From positions 1-11,073 of the forward strand of contig NVSR01000004.1 of assembly GCA_002401295.1 (NCBI GenBank): 11,073 nucleotides of DNA, in the 5' to 3' direction. The DNA comes from SAR324 cluster bacterium. Lineage in GTDB: Bacteria > SAR324 > XYD2-FULL-50-16. How positions within the stretch are numbered: position 1 is the stretch's first letter; every line of letters starts with the position of its first letter. The notes beneath the pieces were generated by a model, which was not told the DNA's origin, made no database searches, and was given only the letters and a program-made list of their open reading frames with translations. A program made the translations under genes and the position numbers. This document shows positions 6,148 through 11,073 of the stretch, piece by piece.

Positions 6148-7461
6148 CTATTCGGTATCGATGCGAATTAAGTTAGTAGGCTCTGCAACAAATTGCAAGC
6201 TGTCAATTTTCGCTAAAGCTTTGAGAATATTCTTTTCTATCGCTTTATGAGTAAAAATAACTACGTGAATAGGATCCTTCGGGCTATGAGCTTCCCCTTT
6301 TTGCAACATGGATCGAATTCCAATATCATTTTCACCGAGTAGTGTTGTGATCTTGGACATGACTCCGACCTCATCTAAAACGGAAAACCTCAGGTAATAC
6401 TCTGTGGTCACTTCGCTCATGGGCAGTATTTTTTTCTTTGACAGTTGATCCCGCATTGAAGCCAAAGGAGGTACTAACTGTCCCGCTTCCTGAAGCAAGT
6501 TGCGACTGATCTCAATTACATCTCCCATGACCGCGGAAGCTGTAGGATAAGCACCGGCACCAGCGCCGTAACTCAGTGTGGGTCCCATGAAGTTGCCTTT
6601 GATGGCTACCGCATTGAAGGCACCTCGCACAGAAGCGAGCATGTTAGAGGTTTTGACTAATGTAGGGTGAACACGTCCTTCAAAGCCTTTGTCTGTATTT
6701 ACCGCTTTACCCAAAAGTTTGATGGTGTAACCAAACTGTTCTGCAATTTCAATATCTAGGGGCGTTATTTTGGTAATACCCTCTACATAGAGTTCTTTTA
6801 AGTCGAAGAGTCCATTGAAGGCCAGATCCATCAGGATGATCAGTTTGTGAGCCGTATCTGTGCCTTCGATGTCAAAGGCCGGATCGGCTTCAGCATAACC
6901 CTTATCCTGGGCTGCTTTCAGAGCTACTTGGAAATCGGCCTTATCTTCAATCATGGAAGTCAGGATATAGTTAGCTGTTCCATTGATGATGCCGGAAATT
7001 TCCTCGATCTTTTCTCCGCTATAGCTGGACTTGATCTCTCGGATGACCGGGATACAACCAGCTACACTGGCTTCAAAGCCAAAGAGCCCTTTGGACTGGT
7101 AAGCCATGTTAAAGATTTCTTCCGTACACTCAGCCAAGAGCGCTTTGTTGGCTGTCACAACGGATTTTCCTTTTTGTAAAGCTTCCAGCACGATGGATTT
7201 TGCATCAGTGACCCCACCGATCAGTTCGAGAACAATATCGATTTCAGGATCATCTAGAATGTCTTTGGGGTCGCTGGAAATCTGGATATCAGAGAGGTCA
7301 ATCCCCCGATCCTTGGTAGGATTGGCAGTGACGGCCTTCGTGATTTGGAGCTCTTTTCCCAAGCGTTGGCTGATCAAAGCCCCGTTTTTTCTGAGCTGTT
7401 CGACGACGCCTTTGCCGACGGTACCCAATCCAAAAATACCTAACTTAATTGACTCTTTCAA
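6148..7461 (-). CDS. hom: Homoserine dehydrogenase with C-terminal ACT domain
   Basis: The enzyme reduces aspartate semialdehyde to homoserine with NAD(P)H, the branch point to threonine and methionine, in the cytoplasm. The 437-aa length is normal for the monofunctional enzyme with a regulatory domain. The Rossmann motif GLGTVGKG lies at 11-18. VVTANKALLA (101-110) carries the conserved Lys106. GIINGTANYILTSM (157-170) and KGYAEADPAFDIEGTDTAHKL (187-207, quoted in part as EADPAFDIEG and TDTAHKL) form the catalytic/substrate region, with the active-site Lys at 206. An ACT domain (about 355-430), beginning YYLRFSVLDEVGVMSKI, is the usual site of threonine feedback control. No aspartokinase domain is fused. 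The start is TTG (CAA at 7459-7461 on the + strand), supported by AAAGG six bases upstream; an in-frame stop lies about 12 codons further upstream. It follows glnD by 69 nt. Confidence 0.97.
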   Translation of the reverse strand: MKESIKLGIFGLGTVGKGVVEQLRKNGALISQRLGKELQITKAVTANPTKDRGIDLSDIQISSDPKDILDDPEIDIVLELIGGVTDAKSIVLEALQKGKSVVTANKALLAECTEEIFNMAYQSKGLFGFEASVAGCIPVIREIKSSYSGEKIEEISGIINGTANYILTSMIEDKADFQVALKAAQDKGYAEADPAFDIEGTDTAHKLIILMDLAFNGLFDLKELYVEGITKITPLDIEIAEQFGYTIKLLGKAVNTDKGFEGRVHPTLVKTSNMLASVRGAFNAVAIKGNFMGPTLSYGAGAGAYPTASAVMGDVIEISRNLLQEAGQLVPPLASMRDQLSKKKILPMSEVTTEYYLRFSVLDEVGVMSKITTLLGENDIGIRSMLQKGEAHSPKDPIHVVIFTHKAIEKNILKALAKIDSLQFVAEPTNLIRIDTE

Positions 7462-7530
7462 TGTGAACCTTTGCAGAAAATCTGTTATGATGGAGGCGGC
7501 TTATTACCTGATTTTAATCAATTATGTAAT

Positions 7531-10500
7531 TTAAAATTCAGCATTTAGATGGCTTACAAGATCCTTCTGGAGATTCGTTTGATCGATCTTATCCTGGTCT
7601 TCAGGAGAGAGATAAAAGTAATCGATGATTTGCTCTCCAATCGTCGTAATCGTGATTTGTTGTGGGATGATTTTTAAATGCTCAAATGTTTTGACGATCT
7701 TAAAATAACAGAAGGGTTCGTCATACAATGAAAGCTTGATCGCCACAAAATCCCTCTGGACTCTGGAAAACTGATCTGGTTCCAACTCTTCAATCAAATA
7801 TCCCTTTTCAGTTTCCTGGTAGGTAGTTAACTGAATATTCGTTTCATCTTTTACTTGATTTTGGGAAAAAGTTAAAGGGGGAAGCACTAAATTCGAAACC
7901 AAACTTTCTAGTTCCAGGCTGGTGGGGTGTTTTACCTCCCGGCCATGAGAAACTTGGAAAAACCCCACAACTCCTTCTCGCTGGTTGTTATAACATACTT
8001 TGTTAATCTTCCCATTCTCAATGTTCATACCCAGCTGGCCTAAACTATAGGCTATCTTAGCGTGGATCTGAGGGTTTTCCAGGCAATAAAAAAGGACAGT
8101 ATCATACTCATCTCGATTACCGGCGATATAGGAGAAACAAATATTTTTATTCCTGTAATCTTGGAAATGTAACAGTTGAGCCCCTAAAACCTCGGAGGGA
8201 GAACTTAGTAGTAGGCGATTAGGGATGGTGGTAAAAAACCAATTCCAATTGGTACAAAAAGGGAGCACTAAGGTTGAAATATTCTCTTTTGATACAATTC
8301 GATGAATAATTTGTTTGAAGCGAAGGCGGTAGTTGTCCAAAGTCTTGGCATCCAGCTCCGCTAATTTCAGGAAATGGAGAAACTTATCCAGTTCTTTCCG
8401 CTGTCCTTCAATCTGATCTGCCTCAGTTGGGGCTATCTTGCTCAAAGGCTCCAGTAAGGTTTTATCCAGATCTTTATTGCAGCATTGTTGTAATAGTAAT
8501 TCAACTAGGACCTCAACCCTGGTTTCCTCAATTTTATTATCCAGATAATCATTCACTACCTTGGTAATAGATCCCCTCAAGTGGTCACTTTTGAAGGCCT
8601 CTAAAATACTGAGTGTCTTTTCGAAAAAATGTTCCAAAGAGCCGGTTTTACGGGACATTGTAGAATTTACACTTTTGAAATCACATAGGTTGATCAGATA
8701 AAGCAAGATGACTTTTCTGGGAGAGCGCTGAGCTAACTCAAAAAACTTGAGGATTCCCACATCGAGAAAGGTGGATAGGTGGCTAAAACGGACTACTGAT
8801 TGGTGATGCCTGATCAATAGCCTGATTAGCTCCAAGGATTCCGCTCCTTTGTCCCATCCTAGTTGCAGTAACATCTTGGTAGCTAATACCGGGCCGAATT
8901 GCTCGTGATTCTTGTAGGGGTTGATTTTTCCAATATCGTGAAAGAAAGTGGACCATTTCAGTGCGAACATATCTTCATCACTGATAAATCTCCAGAGTTC
9001 CGGTTCTTTCTTACGGAAATTAACCGCTTCTTTTTCGACTGCCTGCAATGCTTTGAGTGAGTGGATGCACAAGGGATATTCATGGATTTCCACATTGCGC
9101 AGTAAATAACGCATTTGATTGACTTCCGGCAAGAAGACTCCCAGTAAGGTTTTGATTTCACCCTGGTTGGAAAGGGGAGATGAGATCTCCATCATCTGGG
9201 AAATGGCAGCGGAGGTAAACTTTGCTTGGAACAATCGGAAAATGAAGTCTTTGAGGGCTGATGTTTGTGCTGAGAAATCCTGATCGTATAACTGAGGGAT
9301 CAAAGCGGAAAAGCGATCTTTGACCTGATCACTCAATTGAGTTCCCTTTTGTGCAATATGTAAAAAGAGAGCGGAAAGGTGTTTGAGCTTTAAAAAAAAT
9401 GGATGTTTGCCATCATCATCAAGCAGGTATTGATTCTGTTCCGGTTGGCTGTGCCTGGCTTGCAAGTTCCAAATGGAATTTGCAACGGGATTGACCGCTT
9501 CAAATTGATTGATTTGATTGCTGCCTAGGTGGGTGATGATCACAAAATCAGAGAGTTGCTGCTTGACTGTGTGGTCCAATAATTGTTTGACAATCCTATT
9601 CGCAATGGAGGCGACAGCATGAATCGAATGCAATCGTGAACGGTCCATAAAATCCACCGTCGTGAAGCGATCCATGAGCTTCAAATAAGCCATGCAGGAA
9701 CGATCATCCAAACAGTCCGCCTTCAGAGGGATTTGGCCGGTCAAATTCTCAGCACCAATCTGGGATAGTTGCTGCGTAAAACAATCATAAAGGCCCAGGA
9801 AATTTCTCAGATCATTATAGAAAGCCAAAGCGTAACAAAGGTGATCGAATTTGCTTTTTGAAATGACCTTTTCTGCTTTCAAGTATTTGAGGATATATAA
9901 TGAATTACCACTGGGCAGGCGGTAAAGGACCAGAGCCATCCAGAGGGCAAATTGGAGGTGGCGCAAGCCTCCATAACCGGATTTAATATGAAAAATTTCA
10001 TTATTTTTTTCCGGTTCGATCTGCTCCATTTGCACTTGAAAGTAACGGATCAGTTTTTCAGGTGTACAAACTTCAAAAAGCTCTTGCTTTAAATTAGCCA
10101 ATATCTTGGTAGCTCCATGGATGGCCCTGCCTTCCAGAATGGAAGGAATCGTGTGCATCATCTCTGATGCTGCAAACCTGGATAAATCTTCCCCTAGTTC
10201 AAAATATTGAGAGGCGATATCCAAGGGGATATCCTGGAATAGCTCCTCCATACGTTTGATGATTTCCTGAGCGAGCAAAATCTCGATCTTGGACGCTTTT
10301 TTGATATCCAGGCAATATCCAATATCAAAATCAGAAGAAAAACTGAGTTCAGCACGACCGTATCCACCACGAGCAAAAATCAGAAAAATCTTATGTAGGT
10401 TGTTTTCAGTCAATTCCGTTTCCGGAATGAGGGGAAGTACTTCTTGTAGGGTATTAAACTCCTTATGTGATTGATGAACCTTCTGCAGAGCGTCTTGTAG

Positions 10501-10959
10501 ACTCTGCTTATAATAGGAGTATTCTGCTGGGTCTCTTGTACCTTCTTCATTCTCCAAGGAATGTAGATATCCCTTCAGCTCCTCAATCCTGTTTTCCATT
10601 TGTGTAATATTGGAAGCGAGAAAGGATACTTTCTGTTGGCTGATCTCTACAAAGTCTTGAAGGATCAGGCTCAGCTCCAGGGTAGCGTAATCCCAAGTAA
10701 AACGAATCCAGGCATCAATCCAGGCTGTATGTTTTTTCAGTACCTTCCATGAATCATAGCTGCTCACAATGGATGTTGCCGTAGCCCTGCGAAAATCCTG
10801 ATATTGTTGCTCAAAGAAATCTTTATACCTTAACTTGCGAGTGCTTAGTTCCTGGCTGTGAGGCCCTACTTTTGAAGGCTGCTTCAGGAGAAGGCTATTG
10901 GCATTAATTGCGCTGTAATACTTCTGGGTTAAGTCTCGTAAATTTAGTGGCTGCTTCAT
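7531..10959 (-). CDS. glnD: [Protein-PII] uridylyltransferase / uridylyl-removing enzyme, enlarged
   Basis: GlnD is the cytoplasmic glutamine sensor that uridylylates PII proteins when nitrogen is scarce and removes UMP when glutamine is plentiful. The nucleotidyltransferase motif GGYGRAELSFSSDFD (198-212) has the GG pair and Asp210/Asp212. The GlnD-specific block IKSGYGGLRHLQ (325-336) follows. The HD domain has His633, His674-Asp675 in FFHDIGK, His685, His718/His719 and a later Asp760, so the uridylyl-removing site looks intact. PNRLLLSSPSEVLGAQ (913-928) matches the YLxSTxPEEIxxH region. Two ACT domains close the protein: ACT1 about 952-1005 and ACT2 about 1070-1118, the latter with ITTIGEQIIDYF. 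At 1142 aa it is about 250 aa longer than E. coli GlnD (890 aa), with roughly 110 extra residues before the transferase domain, including a likely coiled coil at 105-170, and about 120 between HD and ACT1. No SD precedes the ATG; a stop lies three codons upstream. Confidence 0.95.
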   Translation of the reverse strand: MKQPLNLRDLTQKYYSAINANSLLLKQPSKVGPHSQELSTRKLRYKDFFEQQYQDFRRATATSIVSSYDSWKVLKKHTAWIDAWIRFTWDYATLELSLILQDFVEISQQKVSFLASNITQMENRIEELKGYLHSLENEEGTRDPAEYSYYKQSLQDALQKVHQSHKEFNTLQEVLPLIPETELTENNLHKIFLIFARGGYGRAELSFSSDFDIGYCLDIKKASKIEILLAQEIIKRMEELFQDIPLDIASQYFELGEDLSRFAASEMMHTIPSILEGRAIHGATKILANLKQELFEVCTPEKLIRYFQVQMEQIEPEKNNEIFHIKSGYGGLRHLQFALWMALVLYRLPSGNSLYILKYLKAEKVISKSKFDHLCYALAFYNDLRNFLGLYDCFTQQLSQIGAENLTGQIPLKADCLDDRSCMAYLKLMDRFTTVDFMDRSRLHSIHAVASIANRIVKQLLDHTVKQQLSDFVIITHLGSNQINQFEAVNPVANSIWNLQARHSQPEQNQYLLDDDGKHPFFLKLKHLSALFLHIAQKGTQLSDQVKDRFSALIPQLYDQDFSAQTSALKDFIFRLFQAKFTSAAISQMMEISSPLSNQGEIKTLLGVFLPEVNQMRYLLRNVEIHEYPLCIHSLKALQAVEKEAVNFRKKEPELWRFISDEDMFALKWSTFFHDIGKINPYKNHEQFGPVLATKMLLQLGWDKGAESLELIRLLIRHHQSVVRFSHLSTFLDVGILKFFELAQRSPRKVILLYLINLCDFKSVNSTMSRKTGSLEHFFEKTLSILEAFKSDHLRGSITKVVNDYLDNKIEETRVEVLVELLLQQCCNKDLDKTLLEPLSKIAPTEADQIEGQRKELDKFLHFLKLAELDAKTLDNYRLRFKQIIHRIVSKENISTLVLPFCTNWNWFFTTIPNRLLLSSPSEVLGAQLLHFQDYRNKNICFSYIAGNRDEYDTVLFYCLENPQIHAKIAYSLGQLGMNIENGKINKVCYNNQREGVVGFFQVSHGREVKHPTSLELESLVSNLVLPPLTFSQNQVKDETNIQLTTYQETEKGYLIEELEPDQFSRVQRDFVAIKLSLYDEPFCYFKIVKTFEHLKIIPQQITITTIGEQIIDYFYLSPEDQDKIDQTNLQKDLVSHLNAEF

Positions 10960-11029
10960 AGAAGAATTTTAGGAGAATCGTTAGTGGGTATAAGGCGGAA
11001 CTTAGTATGCCAGGCACTCAATTATTATT

Positions 11030-11068
11030 ATTTAGTCGGGTGAAAAGCTGATTTAGTCGGATGAGAAG
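11030..11068. repeat. 21-bp-spaced direct repeat upstream of glnD
   Basis: The 10-mer ATTTAGTCGG occurs at 11030-11039 and again at 11051-11060, exactly 21 bp apart. The similarity continues as R-TGA-R-AAG, giving 16 identities in 18 positions (11030-11047 versus 11051-11068). A spacing of two helical turns would put both copies on the same DNA face. The (ATT)n run CAATTATTATTATTT abuts the first copy. The array lies 70-110 bp upstream of the glnD start and may continue past the window edge. It could be a binding-site pair, an iteron-like element or a short tandem duplication. Confidence 0.5.
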
Positions 11069-11073
11069 AGTTT

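Noticed and set aside
7506..7530. Possible internal promoter for hom (TTACAT, 17 bp, TAATAA on the minus strand)
   Set aside because: The -10 matches consensus in only about half its positions, in AT-rich DNA.
10985..11022. Sigma54 or sigma70 promoter for glnD
   Set aside because: TGGCAT lacks a GC at the required 10-nt distance from GG, so no sigma54 site. The best sigma70 pair (CTGGCA/TATACC) has a 15-bp spacer and only 4/6 matches in each box.

Overview
The window looks like ordinary core-metabolism DNA from a Gram-negative, SD-using bacterium with moderate to low GC (judged by eye, not computed). GlnD, a Can-type carbonic anhydrase and a YfgM-like membrane TPR protein recall proteobacteria. 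The long three-domain IspG is instead the form known from plants, Chlamydiae, Bacteroidetes and Leptospira. A deep-branching proteobacterial or delta-like lineage (SAR324-like, for example) or a spirochaete-like relative would fit, but the sequence does not settle the taxon. I see no mobile element, phage gene, CRISPR array, tRNA or rRNA.

Layout: the left 1.25 kb is on the + strand and holds the 3' end of an adenosine deaminase gene (1-288), a 327-bp AT-rich intergenic region with a candidate promoter, and a type II beta-carbonic anhydrase (can, 616-1251). A stem-loop terminator at 1271-1297 closes can, where it converges on the minus-strand cluster. From 10959 down to 1298, six genes run co-directionally on the minus strand: glnD (PII uridylyltransferase), hom (homoserine dehydrogenase), a soluble hybrid histidine kinase with three receiver domains, a membrane-anchored TPR protein, rpoZ (RNA polymerase omega) and ispG (HMBPP synthase). 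The gaps are 69, 71, 63, 26 and 61 nt. GC-rich stem-loops lie in the hom/kinase and rpoZ/ispG gaps. The last 114 bases, upstream of glnD, contain two copies of a 21-bp direct repeat that reach the window edge.

Functionally the minus-strand genes join nitrogen sensing (GlnD), the aspartate-family branch point (Hom), a cytoplasmic phosphorelay kinase, a transcription subunit and the last-but-one step of the MEP isoprenoid pathway. They look like a housekeeping cluster that may be co-transcribed, not a dedicated new system. The points most worth checking are the enlarged GlnD, the REC-REC-HisKA-HATPase-REC kinase with no Hpt domain nearby, the long IspG, the intercistronic hairpins without U-tracts, and the repeats upstream of glnD.
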